Assembly: GCF_000757905.1 (NCBI RefSeq) | Contig: NZ_JRLH01000010.1 | Source: Arsenophonus nilaparvatae | GTDB taxonomy: Bacteria; Pseudomonadota; Gammaproteobacteria; Enterobacterales; Enterobacteriaceae | Strand: one strand, 5' to 3' | Length of the DNA: 64,000 nt | Shown: positions 45,342 through 55,385 of the stretch, one piece after another | Layout of the letters: each line of letters starts with the position of its first letter | How positions within the stretch are numbered: the first letter of the stretch is position 1 | Notes under the pieces: model-generated | What the model was told of the DNA's origin: nothing | Database searches by the model: none | The model's input: the letters and a program-made list of their open reading frames with translations, nothing else | Translations under genes and position numbers: made by a program

Positions 45342-46826
45342 ATGCAGGGCATAAAAATTCGGTATTTTATTGGTGGCGCACTAATGGCTTTGTCCAGCCA
45401 ACTGCCGGCAGAAACTTTGCAACCTGATCCTGCCTGGCAGCAGGGTAAATTAGATAATGGTTTTTCCTGGCAACTATTGCAAACTCCACAGCGGCCGAAT
45501 GATAGGATCCAATTGCGGTTAGTTGTCAAAACGGGTTCAATGGTAGAAACAGCAAGTCAGAGAGGTTTTACCTATTTGATCCCCAAAATGGCACTGTTTC
45601 ACAGCAAAACTTTAAGCAGTTCGCAATTACAACAGTTATGGCACAATGCGATTGATCCAGCAGCACCGATCCCTCCGGCGATTGTCTCTTATGACGTAAC
45701 TCTTTATAACCTAAGCTTACCTAACAATCGACCTGAGTTACTGAAAGAGGCACTGCAATGGTTGGCAGGCTCGGCAGCGGGTAGCCAATTTGATAAAAAA
45801 TCATTAATGATGGTAACGTCGTTACCAAAGCGTATGGTAGTAACACATCCAGCTAATGTAAAAGATCCTTTATGGCGAGCGAGAATAAAAGGATCAACCT
45901 TAATTGGTCATGAACCGGGAGTGATGCCAGTTACACCGGTTAAGTTAGAAGAAATTAACAAATTTGTTCAACAATGGTATACACCTGACATAATGACGCT
46001 TTATGTCGCTGGCCATGTTGATAACCGTTCATTGACCGAAAATATTAATCAGATTTTTTCAGCACTTAGTGGAAAACGTTCTATGCCGGTTACTGTGGCG
46101 GCCCTACCCGTTCTTCCACCACAAATAATTAATTTAACCAGCTCGGATCCAGCAAAAGATTCTTTATCGTTGACTTGGGATTTTGGTTGGCGAACGATTA
46201 ACGATTCTGAAATGTTAAAGCGTTATTGGCTTGATGATTTAGCCAGAGAGGCTATTTTTCGTTCAATTAAACAATCTTTTGACAAAAAATATGGCAAACT
46301 TGTTGGATTGAATATGGATTGCCGTATTCAATATCAGCGAGCGAGCTGTGCATTATTAGTATCGGCTGCGCCTGAAAAAATGAAGAGTGTATCCGAAAGC
46401 TTGTTAGCAGAGTTATCTGCTATTAACAATAAAGGTATTTCTCAGGCCATATTTGAGCAAATAGTACAAGAAAAACAGCAGCAATTAGATCAGCTCTTTG
46501 CGGCTTATGCCAGAGTAAGTACTGACATATTAATTAATCAGCGGCTGATTTCACAACAAAATGGTGTCATAGATATTGCCCCGGAACAGTTTCAACGTTT
46601 AAGGCAAGCTTTCTTGGCAGAATTAACATTAGCTGTAATGACTGAAGATGCTAAACGGTTGGTTGCGCAAGAGCCTACCTTTATTTTATCTCAACCAGTG
46701 GATACAAGGCGATTAGATATTGAACAGCTTAGAAATAAGTTTAAACGGGCTCTTTGGCCGGCAGTGGCTGCATCCGCAACGGAACAGGAAGTAAATGACA
46801 GCTCACCTGTTACCAGCTTTAATTAA
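45342..46826 (+). CDS. yhjJ: M16-like (insulinase-fold) periplasmic protein YhjJ
   Basis: This corresponds to E. coli YhjJ: 494 residues against 498, the same start MQGIKIRYFIGGALMALSSQ with a signal peptide ending near LPAE, then LQPDPAWQQGKLDNGFSWQL. It has the M16 peptidase fold but lacks the HxxEH zinc-binding motif, as does the E. coli protein, so it is probably not an active protease. Conserved blocks include WYTPDIMTLYVAGHVD and FAAYARVSTDILINQRL. No role is established for YhjJ. AACAAGAGG precedes ATG. Confidence 0.93.
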   Translation: MQGIKIRYFIGGALMALSSQLPAETLQPDPAWQQGKLDNGFSWQLLQTPQRPNDRIQLRLVVKTGSMVETASQRGFTYLIPKMALFHSKTLSSSQLQQLWHNAIDPAAPIPPAIVSYDVTLYNLSLPNNRPELLKEALQWLAGSAAGSQFDKKSLMMVTSLPKRMVVTHPANVKDPLWRARIKGSTLIGHEPGVMPVTPVKLEEINKFVQQWYTPDIMTLYVAGHVDNRSLTENINQIFSALSGKRSMPVTVAALPVLPPQIINLTSSDPAKDSLSLTWDFGWRTINDSEMLKRYWLDDLAREAIFRSIKQSFDKKYGKLVGLNMDCRIQYQRASCALLVSAAPEKMKSVSESLLAELSAINNKGISQAIFEQIVQEKQQQLDQLFAAYARVSTDILINQRLISQQNGVIDIAPEQFQRLRQAFLAELTLAVMTEDAKRLVAQEPTFILSQPVDTRRLDIEQLRNKFKRALWPAVAASATEQEVNDSSPVTSFN

Positions 46827-47025
46827 TCATGATAAAAAAGCATAACTCAATGGTAATAAAGATATTTGGATATCATGAACAGGTAGCTATCATCTTAAAT
46901 AAATAGGGTTATGCAGCAAATAGTTACTGATGATTATTTTTTTCAGCAATATTTATATAGCAGAATTGTTGGATTTCATTGCTAACTTTTTATTACTAAT
47001 AAGTTAACAAGTAATCGTTTTATTA

Positions 47026-48006
47026 TTACTCTGGTTTATCTGTGGCTATCCAGGCAGCACAGAAAAGTGTCAAACGGGCAAAAAAGTAGAAAAAAGCCAT
47101 AAGACCAATAACTGAACCAAATGCTGCACCCGATGGTGAGCTCGCTAGGTTAGGCAATACCCAAGTCATAATAGATTTGAGTATTTCAAAGCCAATAGCG
47201 GCAATTAATGTTCCTTTCAGTAACGAAATACGGCGAAATTGTTGATGAGGTAAGATCCAAAAAATCCATAGGAACAATAGATAATTTGCCATAATTGAGA
47301 TGGTTAAGCCGACTATTGTCCAAATTGGACGTAACCATTCAATAGCATCAAGATGCAATAGACTAACCAGTGTTGCTTGTGCCGAGCCGGCAATAGAAGT
47401 TAATGTAATGGTGATAACTAAGGCAATTAATAAGCCGATAAGAAAAAGAAAATCACGAAAATAGCGAAAAAAAATGGATTCTTTCTCATCTTCGTTTCTT
47501 TCCCAAATATCGCGAAATTGCGCCAAAATAGCTTGACGAAGGTTATTAACCCAATTAACACCAGAATAAAGTGCAATCGCTAAACCGGTCAAACCGACGG
47601 CTGTACGTTGGCGAATAGCAGTATCGATACTTCTTTCCAGCGTTTGGGCTAATGTTGGATCACTAATACTTTTTGATATACCACGGATCAATTTTTCCAG
47701 CAAATCGGGATTGGAGGCTAATATAAAGCCAGTTGCAGCAAAGGAAAACATAAGGACAGGGATCAAAGAGAGAAAAGAAAAATAGGTAATAGCGGCACCA
47801 AATTGGTTGCCCATACGGTCATTAAAACGTTCTGCCGCGCGGATTAAATGGGCAATAAATGGAATATTACAGATAACATCAACCCACTTCTTTGAATAGG
47901 TTAATGCTTTTTTACCACTAACAACACTTTTGCTCAATGTGTTTTTCACCTTTTTGCTCTCCTTAGGCTGCATGGCTATCATTTGCTCAAAATTATTTTT
48001 AAGCAT
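47026..48006 (-). CDS. yhjD: YihY/BrkB-family inner-membrane protein YhjD
   Basis: The protein matches E. coli YhjD, whose altered form can support inner-membrane lipid A transport when MsbA is missing. The soluble N-terminus (about 55 residues) precedes IAHLIRAAERFNDRMGNQFG and six hydrophobic helices, ending SGAAFGSVIGLMAFFYFFAR and LFCAAWIAT. It has 326 residues. The ATG at 48006 lies about 40 bp after the yqjC-like gene on the same strand, so the pair may share a transcript. Confidence 0.93.
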   Translation of the reverse strand: MLKNNFEQMIAMQPKESKKVKNTLSKSVVSGKKALTYSKKWVDVICNIPFIAHLIRAAERFNDRMGNQFGAAITYFSFLSLIPVLMFSFAATGFILASNPDLLEKLIRGISKSISDPTLAQTLERSIDTAIRQRTAVGLTGLAIALYSGVNWVNNLRQAILAQFRDIWERNEDEKESIFFRYFRDFLFLIGLLIALVITITLTSIAGSAQATLVSLLHLDAIEWLRPIWTIVGLTISIMANYLLFLWIFWILPHQQFRRISLLKGTLIAAIGFEILKSIMTWVLPNLASSPSGAAFGSVIGLMAFFYFFARLTLFCAAWIATDKPE

Positions 48007-48045
48007 GACCTATTTTTATTTAAATCCGTTTAATTTGCTGATGAT

Positions 48046-48438
48046 TTATTTACTTGCTTTTAATATTTCCTCTGCTTTATGCAGTTCAATTTTGGCTTGT
48101 TGCAGTTTTTGTTGCTGCTTACTAATTTTATTCTTATCTCCTTTTGCTTGTGCCTCTTTCAAGTCAACTTCACGTTCTCTAACTTTTAAGCGTTTTTTCT
48201 CAACTTCATTTTTATTTTTTTGATATATAAACTCAGAGCTACAATTATTCTCTAAATTTTTTAAAGCCGTTTTTAACCCATCAATTTTATCTTGATTATT
48301 ATCTTTTTTAGCATATTCGATTTGGGTCTGTATTGTTTGTTTTTTTATTTCACACAACTTTATTTGTTGGTTAGCAAATACCAGGTTACTACCAAGCATA
48401 AATGCAATACAATATATGGATAATGATATTTTTCTCAT
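48046..48438 (-). CDS. yqjC: YqjC-like DUF1090 periplasmic protein
   Basis: The 130-residue protein has a signal peptide (LSIYCIAFMLGSNLVFANQ) followed by a helical, highly charged domain with two Cys (CEIKKQ and NNCSSEF). The coiled-coil tail contains REVDLKEAQAKGDKNKISKQ, which resembles the tail of E. coli YqjC (DUF1090). The function is unknown; location should be periplasmic. It directly precedes yhjD on the same strand, an arrangement different from E. coli, where yqjC sits with yqjD. Confidence 0.82.
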   Translation of the reverse strand: MRKISLSIYCIAFMLGSNLVFANQQIKLCEIKKQTIQTQIEYAKKDNNQDKIDGLKTALKNLENNCSSEFIYQKNKNEVEKKRLKVREREVDLKEAQAKGDKNKISKQQQKLQQAKIELHKAEEILKASK

Positions 48439-48609
48439 CGTCTATTCACCTTTTATTGTTAATAGTCTATTTAGCATAATGCTATAAATATGTTATGTCA
48501 TTATCAGAGTTTAATATTACTGTGATAAAATGTGCGGTAATATAAGTATAATAGTGGTTATATTTAGCCCCCGCAAAAACAGTTTTTTACATTAAATGGT
48601 AATAAATTT

Positions 48610-49452
48610 ATGTTAAGTTATCGTCACAGTTTCCATGCTGGTAATCACGCAGATGTATTAAAGCATATTGTACAAAGTTTGATTATTGAGTCTCTCAAGG
48701 AAAAAGAAACGCCTTTTCTGTATCTTGATACTCATGCTGGAGCTGGTCGCTATCAACTAACAGGTAGGCATGCTGGTAAGACGGAAGAATATCTTGAGGG
48801 AATTGCGCGTTTATGGCAACGAGATGATTTGCCGACAGAGTTAGCTGCTTACCTAACAGTAATGACTAAACTGAATGCCAAAGGTGATCTTCACTATTAT
48901 CCAGGATCGCCATTATTGGCTAAGTTTTTATTACGCGAGCAGGATAAACTGCTATTGACGGAATTACACCCTAGTGATTATCCCATACTAAGATCAGAAT
49001 TTGCCAAAGATAAACGAGCACAAGTTTTACGGCAAGATGGTTTTCAACAGTTAAAATCTAAGCTCCCGCCATCAAGCCGTCGAGGCATTATTTTGATTGA
49101 TCCACCATACGAATTAAAATCAGATTATCAATCAGTGGTTAACGCTGTTTTAGAAGGTTATAAGCGGTTTGCTACTGGAATTTATGCTATTTGGTATCCA
49201 GTAGTTTTACGACAGCAAGTTAAGCGAATGATGCACGGACTGCAAAATAGTGGGATTCGTAAAATACTAAAGATTGAATTAGCAGTACGTCCAGATAGCG
49301 ATCAGCGAGGAATGACGGCGTCGGGCATGATAATCATTAATCCGCCATGGAAATTGGAACAACAGATGCGTACGTTGTTACCATGGTTACATAAGGTTTT
49401 AGTGCCCGAAGGAATAGGTCATACCTGCGTAGAGTGGATTGTGCCGGAATAG
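48610..49452 (+). CDS. rlmJ: 23S rRNA m6A2030 methyltransferase RlmJ
   Basis: RlmJ methylates A2030 of 23S rRNA with S-adenosylmethionine. The 280-residue length equals that of E. coli (YhiR). It begins MLSYRHSFHAGNHADVLKHI, the conserved substrate-binding N-terminus. Next come the SAM motif YLDTHAGAGRY and the amino-methyltransferase catalytic motif DPPYE (IILIDPPYELKSDY). The last segment SGMIIINPPWKLEQQM is also conserved. It is next to gor as in E. coli. Confidence 0.97.
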   Translation: MLSYRHSFHAGNHADVLKHIVQSLIIESLKEKETPFLYLDTHAGAGRYQLTGRHAGKTEEYLEGIARLWQRDDLPTELAAYLTVMTKLNAKGDLHYYPGSPLLAKFLLREQDKLLLTELHPSDYPILRSEFAKDKRAQVLRQDGFQQLKSKLPPSSRRGIILIDPPYELKSDYQSVVNAVLEGYKRFATGIYAIWYPVVLRQQVKRMMHGLQNSGIRKILKIELAVRPDSDQRGMTASGMIIINPPWKLEQQMRTLLPWLHKVLVPEGIGHTCVEWIVPE

Positions 49453-49563
49453 ATTTTTTATTCCTCATTGTAGTTTGGTGGTTTTTAACGGGTTATTAAT
49501 AAATAGCCCTATAAGAATGTTAGTTAAACTGTAATTTAATTAATAAAATGGAATAAATTAACG

Positions 49564-50916
49564 ATGAATGAGCATTATAATTATATTGCTATTGGTGGTG
49601 GTAGCGGTGGAATTGCTTCAATAAATCGTGCTGCTATTTATGGTCAGAAATGTGCGCTTATTGAAGCAAAAGCATTAGGTGGAACTTGTGTTAATGTTGG
49701 TTGTGTACCCAAAAAGATCATGTGGTATGCCGCACAAATTGCAGAAGCGATAAAAGCTTATGGGCCTGATTATGGTTTTAGTACGAGTATTAATCAATTT
49801 GATTGGCAGAAATTGATCACTAACCGACAAAGCTATATTAATCGTATCCATCAGTCTTATGAACTTGGTTTGAGCACTAACAAAGTTAAGGTAATTAATG
49901 GTGTTGCGCGTTTTATTGATGCTCATACCATTGAGGTTAATGGTAGCAGGCTAACCGCAGATCATATTCTAATTGCCACCGGTGGCAGACCTGCTTGGCC
50001 TAATATTCCCGGCGCGGAATATGGGATAGATTCAGATGGTTTTTTTCAATTAACATCTTTACCTAAACGAGTCGCAGTTGTTGGTGCTGGTTACATCGCT
50101 GTTGAATTGGCTGGCGTATTGAATGCTTTGGGTAGTGAGACCCATTTGTTTGTTCGCCAACATGCTCCTTTGCGTCATTTTGATCCTATGGTGGTTAAAT
50201 CATTGCTAGTGATCATGGAAAATGAAGGTATAACATTGCATACTGAATCTATTCCTAAAGCTGTGATTAAAAACTCTGATGGTAGTTTAACTTTACAGTT
50301 AGAAAATGGCCAAGCTCAAACTGTTGATACATTAATATGGGCAATTGGTCGTGAGCCCATGACAGACAATTTAGGTCTTGATCTGGCTGGTATAGAACGG
50401 GATAGCAAAGGTTATATTAAAGTTGATAAATTCCAAAACACTAATATAGAAAGAGTGTATGCAGTCGGTGATAACACCGGAGCGGTCGAATTGACCCCAG
50501 TTGCTGTAGCGGCTGGCCGTCGATTATCAGAACGTCTGTTTAATAATAAACCTGATGAGCATCTGGATTACAGCAATATACCTACAGTAGTATTTAGTCA
50601 TCCGCCAATAGGCACTGTTGGTTTGACTGAACCACAAGCAAAAGAAAAATTTGGTAGCGATAAGATTAAAGTATATCAATCGTCTTTTGTTTCAATGTAC
50701 ACAGCGGTAACCGCTCATCGTCAACCCTGCCGTATGAAGTTGGTTTGTGTTGGTGAAGAAGAGAAAATTGTCGGTATTCACGGTATCGGTTTTGGTATGG
50801 ATGAAATCTTGCAAGGTTTTGCGGTTGCATTAAAAATGGGAGCTACTAAACAAGATTTTGATAATACCGTGGCTATTCATCCAACGGCGGCAGAAGAATT
50901 TGTTACTATGAAATAA
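49564..50916 (+). CDS. gor: Glutathione reductase
   Basis: Gor reduces oxidised glutathione with NADPH. The 450 residues equal the E. coli enzyme. The FAD-binding GGGSGG motif is at residues 11-16, the redox disulphide is C42-VNVG-C47 (GGTCVNVGCVPKK), and the NADPH-binding GAGYIAVELAG has a VRQHAPLR segment after it carrying the NADPH-selecting arginines. The C-terminus AIHPTAAEEFVTMK contains the catalytic His-Glu pair. It starts MNEHYNYIAIG at 49564 and ends with an overlapping terminator. Confidence 0.98.
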   Translation: MNEHYNYIAIGGGSGGIASINRAAIYGQKCALIEAKALGGTCVNVGCVPKKIMWYAAQIAEAIKAYGPDYGFSTSINQFDWQKLITNRQSYINRIHQSYELGLSTNKVKVINGVARFIDAHTIEVNGSRLTADHILIATGGRPAWPNIPGAEYGIDSDGFFQLTSLPKRVAVVGAGYIAVELAGVLNALGSETHLFVRQHAPLRHFDPMVVKSLLVIMENEGITLHTESIPKAVIKNSDGSLTLQLENGQAQTVDTLIWAIGREPMTDNLGLDLAGIERDSKGYIKVDKFQNTNIERVYAVGDNTGAVELTPVAVAAGRRLSERLFNNKPDEHLDYSNIPTVVFSHPPIGTVGLTEPQAKEKFGSDKIKVYQSSFVSMYTAVTAHRQPCRMKLVCVGEEEKIVGIHGIGFGMDEILQGFAVALKMGATKQDFDNTVAIHPTAAEEFVTMK

Positions 50917-50945
50917 TCACCATCTTGTCAGTGGTTATTTTTATT
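50912..50945 (+). terminator. Terminator of gor
   Basis: AATAATCAC, overlapping the stop codon, pairs with GTGGTTATT (50931-50939) with one G-T pair, followed by a T-rich run. Confidence 0.6.
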
Positions 50946-51130
50946 GATGGATTTTAGCCGGCGAGTTAGATTATTGGTTAAGGATTATCGGCACAAAGCT
51001 GATGCTATTCGATGGTTGAGAAACTAGGAGAATATAGCTTAATTTATTAATGAAACTGTTACCTATTATATAATGTTGATTCTCGAAGATGGTAACCATT
51101 ATTTGAATACCTGCGTGCTCGATGTTATTA

Positions 51131-51152
51131 AAGTTGGGAATTTTCCCAACTT
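51131..51152 (-). terminator. Hairpin after the hydrolase pseudogene
   Basis: AAGTTGGGA (51131-51139) pairs with TCCCAACTT (51144-51152). On the minus strand it follows the hydrolase gene by about 15 bp. The T-run is short. Confidence 0.5.
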
Positions 51153-51166
51153 CTGAAGGTTAATCA

Positions 51167-51998
51167 TTAGCTCTTTATAAAGGCAAGTAAGTCAGCATTG
51201 ATAGTATCTGCATTTGTAGTAGGCATTCCGTGTGGAAGCCCATTATAGGTTTTCAATGTGCCGTTTGGTAATAATTTTGCCGCCAATGGGCCTGAGGATT
51301 CATAAGGAACAATTTGGTCATCAACACTGTGCTATTACTAAAACAGGGATTGTGACACCTTTCAGATCTTCAGTGAAGTCTGTTTGTGAGAGGGCTACAA
51401 TACAATCATATTGTGCTTTGGCACTACCCATCATACCCTGACGCCACCAATTGCGAATAATGCCCTCCGAAGGTTTTGCATTCGGTCGGTTATAACCATA
51501 AAATGGCCCTGCCGGAACGTCATAATAGAATTGTGCACGGTTGGCAGCTAACTTAGCCTGCATGTCATCAAAAACTGACTGAGGTAATCCTTTAGGATTA
51601 TTTTCGCTCTTCACCATAATGGGTGTAACAGCGCTGATAAGCGCCGCTTTAGAAACACGATCTTTACCATGACGAGCTATGTAGTGGATGACTTCACCAC
51701 CACCAGTAGAATGGCCTACATGGATGGCTTTCTGTATACCAAGATGATTAACCACAGCGGCGACATCATCAACGTAGTGATCCATATCATGGCCATCCCA
51801 GACTTGGCTAGAACGTCCGTGACCGCGACGATCATGTGCTACCACACGAAAACCCTTGGTTAAGAAAAATAACATTTGATTATCCCAATCATCAGAACTT
51901 AATGGCCAGCCATGATGGAAGAAGATCACTGGAGCATTTTGAGGTCCCCAGTCTTTATAGAAAATTTCAACTTCATCCTTCGTTGTTACGTATCCCAT
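51167..51998 (-). pseudogene. Alpha/beta hydrolase (non-haem chloroperoxidase/esterase type), single-base frameshift
   Basis: The intact 5' part (225 codons to the stop at 51321) has the oxyanion HHGWPLSSDDW, DRRGHGRS and the nucleophile elbow VGHSTGGG. It breaks off after TIPVLVIAQC. In the next frame the protein continues DDQIVPYESSGPLAAKLLPN and NGLPHGMPTT to the true stop at 51167, restoring about 276 residues. That tail contains the catalytic Asp (DDQIVPY) and His (LPHGMP), so the truncated product keeps only the Ser and should be inactive. One extra base near 51332 explains the shift. It may be a young pseudogene or a sequencing error. Confidence 0.85.
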
Positions 51999-52466
51999 GC
52001 TTACTCCTTATAATCGTTTATGGTTTTAGTCTGGAATATCTTGATTATTTAGCTAACTTCATGTAATTCAAAGACTATTTAACTTAGTCACATTATGAAA
52101 TTTAAAGCTTTAGAGAATATTAGTTAAGTATGTAATATTGGATTTCAGGGTAATTTAATCACGTTCTTATTTTGCTTAAACACTAATCAAGTAATTTTAA
52201 TAATAGCTTACTAAGGTCAAGATCCTAGTAGGGAAATAGGCTTATTTTAGAGAGCAATTAATTATTATGTTGATTTGTCTTTTATTGAGGTTTGTACAGT
52301 TTTTATTAAAATAATATTGATATATAAGGATTATTAGATGTTGTGGTGAATATTGGTGGTTCAACTTGTGCCATTTTTCAATATATTCGCAATGTATTAA
52401 AATCATATCTAATTATTTTATAATTATCTTAATTGTTTATATATTAACGAATATATTATTAATTTT
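51999..52466. other. AT-rich intergenic region
   Basis: I see no gene or clear signal between the hydrolase start and the mobB end. Confidence 0.5.
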
Positions 52467-52988
52467 TTATAATTTGTTTGTTAACCAATTAGCGATATAA
52501 TCGGCTATCTGTTCAGGAGAGTTAATATCCAATTGCAGAAGTTGGGTAGCTTGTTTATCATCACTTGCGACTGCTATAACGTGTTGATCCATGATATCCA
52601 AGAAAGGGCGATTGGAAGTCGCTCGATACAGCGCAATTTTAGGGATACTTTCTTCTTTAAATCCTTCAACTAAAATTAAATCGGTCTGTTGGGGATCAAA
52701 TTGATTGGCTAAATAAGCTAAATCAAGAGCGGTATTATTTGATGTCTCTGTCATTAACGCCCAACGTTGTTGACAGGCAATTAATGTTTGCTTAGCGCCT
52801 GCTTGGCGTAATTGATAGCTATCTTTATTAGGCTTATCAATGTCCATGTCATGATGGGTATGTTTGATAATCCCGACTTGAATATTCTTTTTAGCTAGCA
52901 AAGGAATAACTTTCTTTAATAGCGTTGTCTTTCCCGTACCACTATAAGCTGTTATTCCAAGTAGTGGAATTACATTTTTATTTGTCAT
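52467..52988 (-). CDS. mobB: Molybdopterin-guanine dinucleotide biosynthesis adaptor MobB
   Basis: MobB is a GTP-binding adaptor that assists MobA in attaching GMP to molybdopterin; it is not strictly required in E. coli. The 173-residue protein has the P-loop GITAYSGTGKTTLLKK, the KHTHHDMDID segment and LILVEGFKEESIPKI typical of the family. Its start overlaps the mobA end by 11 bp, showing coupling. Confidence 0.96.
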   Translation of the reverse strand: MTNKNVIPLLGITAYSGTGKTTLLKKVIPLLAKKNIQVGIIKHTHHDMDIDKPNKDSYQLRQAGAKQTLIACQQRWALMTETSNNTALDLAYLANQFDPQQTDLILVEGFKEESIPKIALYRATSNRPFLDIMDQHVIAVASDDKQATQLLQLDINSPEQIADYIANWLTNKL

Positions 52989-53571
52989 TTATTTGCTGTT
53001 GCTCCCATTGATAGCAATCTGCCAACGTATTCAGATTAACAAAATTTTTGTCATAACTGGCAAAATTTACTGCTGAAGCGTTAATTTTTTCCATAAAAGA
53101 CATTACCTTGTGCTGATGCTTAATTAAATTTTCTTCTAGTGTTGGGATAACAGAACGATGAAGTAATGCAAAAGTTGGATGGTTAAAGCCAGCGCTCGCG
53201 ACATAACTGCCGACATTTTCTTTGCGACCTTGCCAAAGTTTCATCACTAGGTCATCGGGAAAATCTGGCACATCACAAGGTACAAAGACAACCCAAGATG
53301 TTTGAGCGGCATAAAGACCTGCTAACATGCCGGCTAGGGGACCAGCAAAATCGACTATGGTATCAACAATAACAGGATATCCCGCTTGTTGATATTTTGT
53401 GATATTTCGATTGGCATTAATGAATAGATAATCAACTTGTGGCAACAGTTTTGCAATTGCATATTGGTAAAGTGATTTGCCTGCAATCTGGATCAGCCCT
53501 TTATCGCCCCCATTCATTCGACGAGCTTGCCCACCTGCTAATATTATGCCAGTGACTACAATTTTGGCCAT
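52978..53571 (-). CDS. mobA: Molybdenum cofactor guanylyltransferase MobA
   Basis: MobA joins GMP from GTP to Mo-molybdopterin to give the MGD cofactor of DMSO-reductase-family enzymes. The nucleotide-binding LAGGQARRMNGGDKGLIQIA motif, PLAGMLAGLYA and the metal-binding VPCDVPDFP are present. I start at ATG 53571 (197 residues; AGGT nine bases upstream) rather than at TTG 53577. In E. coli mobBA lies next to yihD-srkA-dsbA; here about 5 kb of other genes separate them. Confidence 0.96.
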   Translation of the reverse strand: MAKIVVTGIILAGGQARRMNGGDKGLIQIAGKSLYQYAIAKLLPQVDYLFINANRNITKYQQAGYPVIVDTIVDFAGPLAGMLAGLYAAQTSWVVFVPCDVPDFPDDLVMKLWQGRKENVGSYVASAGFNHPTFALLHRSVIPTLEENLIKHQHKVMSFMEKINASAVNFASYDKNFVNLNTLADCYQWEQQQINDK

Positions 53572-53577
53572 ACTCAA

Positions 53578-53938
53578 TTTACCTATTATGTTGGAGCCTT
53601 TAATTATTTATTTAATCTTGTTATAAACAACATTTTATATTATGAGAGTAAAGAATTAAATATTCTAATATGTTAATCTATTTTTAGTGAAAAAATTGTG
53701 ATTAATTAACAATATTTATAAGATTTGTTATCTAAATAGATTATATAGTGGCTGGCCATTGAAAAATTAGCGGTAAAATAAATGAGTGCTATTTTGGACG
53801 ACAGAATTTTTTCGATTAGAATACTACTCATGGCAGTTTGATTGTTTTTGATAAGCGGTATCGATATATTAACAATTACGCTGAACGTAATAAAATTAAA
53901 AGGAAAGCTAACTAGATTGAGTTTTATATCTAATCCGA
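53578..53938. other. Intergenic region upstream of mobA
   Basis: AT-rich, with no gene seen. It probably contains the mobA promoter. Confidence 0.5.
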
Positions 53939-54148
53939 TTATTCTTTAATGATACTTATTTTTGTACCACTTTCACCCATTAATACTCCATTACTGTCAT
54001 CTACATCAAATTGGTAAATTAATCCCTTTTCTGTTAGTTTTATGTTGCGTAACTTTATTATTTTGAACACTTTTTCATTGTGAAATACAGCCATACCAGG
54101 CTTTAATCTTTGAAAAGTTGTTTTACGTTTTTGTTGTACATTAAACAT
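53939..54148 (-). CDS. Small 69-residue protein of unknown function
   Basis: A basic N-terminus (MFNVQQKRKTTFQRLKPGMA) is followed by a beta-rich pattern (VFHNEKVFKIIKLRNI, GLIYQFDVDD) that recalls a KOW/SH3-like barrel such as the first domain of EF-P proteins. That comparison is only structural impression. The ribosome site is good: AGGAAAG five bases before the ATG. It stands alone between mobA and the nitrilase gene, with no obvious partner. Confidence 0.6.
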   Translation of the reverse strand: MFNVQQKRKTTFQRLKPGMAVFHNEKVFKIIKLRNIKLTEKGLIYQFDVDDSNGVLMGESGTKISIIKE

Positions 54149-54562
54149 AGTAACTTTCCTAAAATATTTTGTTAGAATATTAAATAAGCATTAAACCGAT
54201 TAAGATTAATCATGCTATTAATTACCTACAATAATAGTAAAAATATCTTTATATTAATATATTTAAAAAATTCATCCTAAAAATATACTTTATAAACAAA
54301 TTTATATAATATAGAATGAATTAACATAAATTTATCCCTTAATTATTTTAATGATAGACATTTAAATAAATTTCCCAAGTGTTGGCAAAAGCTTTTAACT
54401 AAATTTATAATATTTATGAAGCAACTATTTTAATATTTATTTTCAGATATTTTGTAATTATAAAACAGTGTATTATATTGGTAAATACCTAGGTTTTAGG
54501 TATTGCTGCAGATTAATATTATTAATATACTTAACGATTTAATTATTTTATGGAAATAAATT
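54149..54562. other. AT-rich intergenic region before the nitrilase gene
   Basis: Divergent promoter region of the 69-residue gene and the nitrilase-family gene. No specific element recognised. Confidence 0.5.
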
Positions 54563-55381
54563 TTGCTACAGATTGCGCTTGCTCAGATTGATACAATTTT
54601 GGGCGATAAGAAAAGTAATTTATTAAAAATAGAAAAATTATGTAAAAAAGCGGCATCGAATAATACGGATATTATCTGTTTCCCTGAATTAGCAACAACT
54701 GGTTATTCGCCAGAATTATTACGTACTGAACTATGGTCGCTGAGTGAATCGAATGGAGGCGAAACTGACCAATTATTAAGTAAACTCTCAACACAACTAA
54801 ATCTAACCATTGTATGTGGATTTATTGAACGTGGAGAGATTTTAGGTGAAATTTTTAATTCGGCAGCTGTTTGGACGCCAAATAATGAAAGTTGGATTGG
54901 AACATTTCAAAAAATTCATTTGGTTAACCATGAAAGAACTTGGTTTACTGCTGGGAAGAATATACCTATATTTGATACGCCAAAGTGCCGTATTGGTGTA
55001 ATGATTTGTCACGATGCCGGTTTCCCTGAACTTGCTAGAATTTTAACCTTGAAAGGAGCAGATATGCTGTTTCTTCCCGCGGCCTGGCATAAAGAAAGTA
55101 AAGATATCTGGTCGATAAATTGTGCCAGTCGAGCGTTGGAAAATGGCATTCATTTAGCAGCTGTCAATCGGTGGGGTAAAGAACAAGATCTAAATTTCTT
55201 TGGTGGCAGTCAATTAATAGGAGCACGTGGGCAGTTGTTAAAAGTAGCATCTTATAATGATGAAGATCTTGCTTTTTGCGAGGTTGACTTTAACTTACAA
55301 GCAAAAAGCAGATTAGAGATACCTTATTTGCGGGATAGACGGACAGATATTTATTCTATTGAATATTTATCTGAAAAATAG
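54563..55381 (+). CDS. Carbon-nitrogen hydrolase (nitrilase superfamily amidase)
   Basis: This is a cytoplasmic nitrilase-superfamily enzyme, probably an amidase or carbamoylase type hydrolysing a non-peptide C-N bond. The catalytic triad is complete: Glu42 in CFPELATTGY, Lys117 in FQKIHLV and Cys149 in MICHDAGFPE. The length of 272 residues is normal. The start is TTG 54563 with GGAAA about seven bases upstream; the nearby ATG 54550 is out of frame. The gene ends 4 bp before the convergent end of a nucleobase-type permease gene, suggesting the permease imports its substrate. The substrate cannot be named from sequence. Confidence 0.88.
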   Translation: MLQIALAQIDTILGDKKSNLLKIEKLCKKAASNNTDIICFPELATTGYSPELLRTELWSLSESNGGETDQLLSKLSTQLNLTIVCGFIERGEILGEIFNSAAVWTPNNESWIGTFQKIHLVNHERTWFTAGKNIPIFDTPKCRIGVMICHDAGFPELARILTLKGADMLFLPAAWHKESKDIWSINCASRALENGIHLAAVNRWGKEQDLNFFGGSQLIGARGQLLKVASYNDEDLAFCEVDFNLQAKSRLEIPYLRDRRTDIYSIEYLSEK

Positions 55382-55385
55382 CTAC

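Noticed and set aside
51232..51441. Plus-strand 69-codon ORF
   Set aside because: It lies antisense to the alpha/beta hydrolase pseudogene, whose conserved motifs are on the minus strand.
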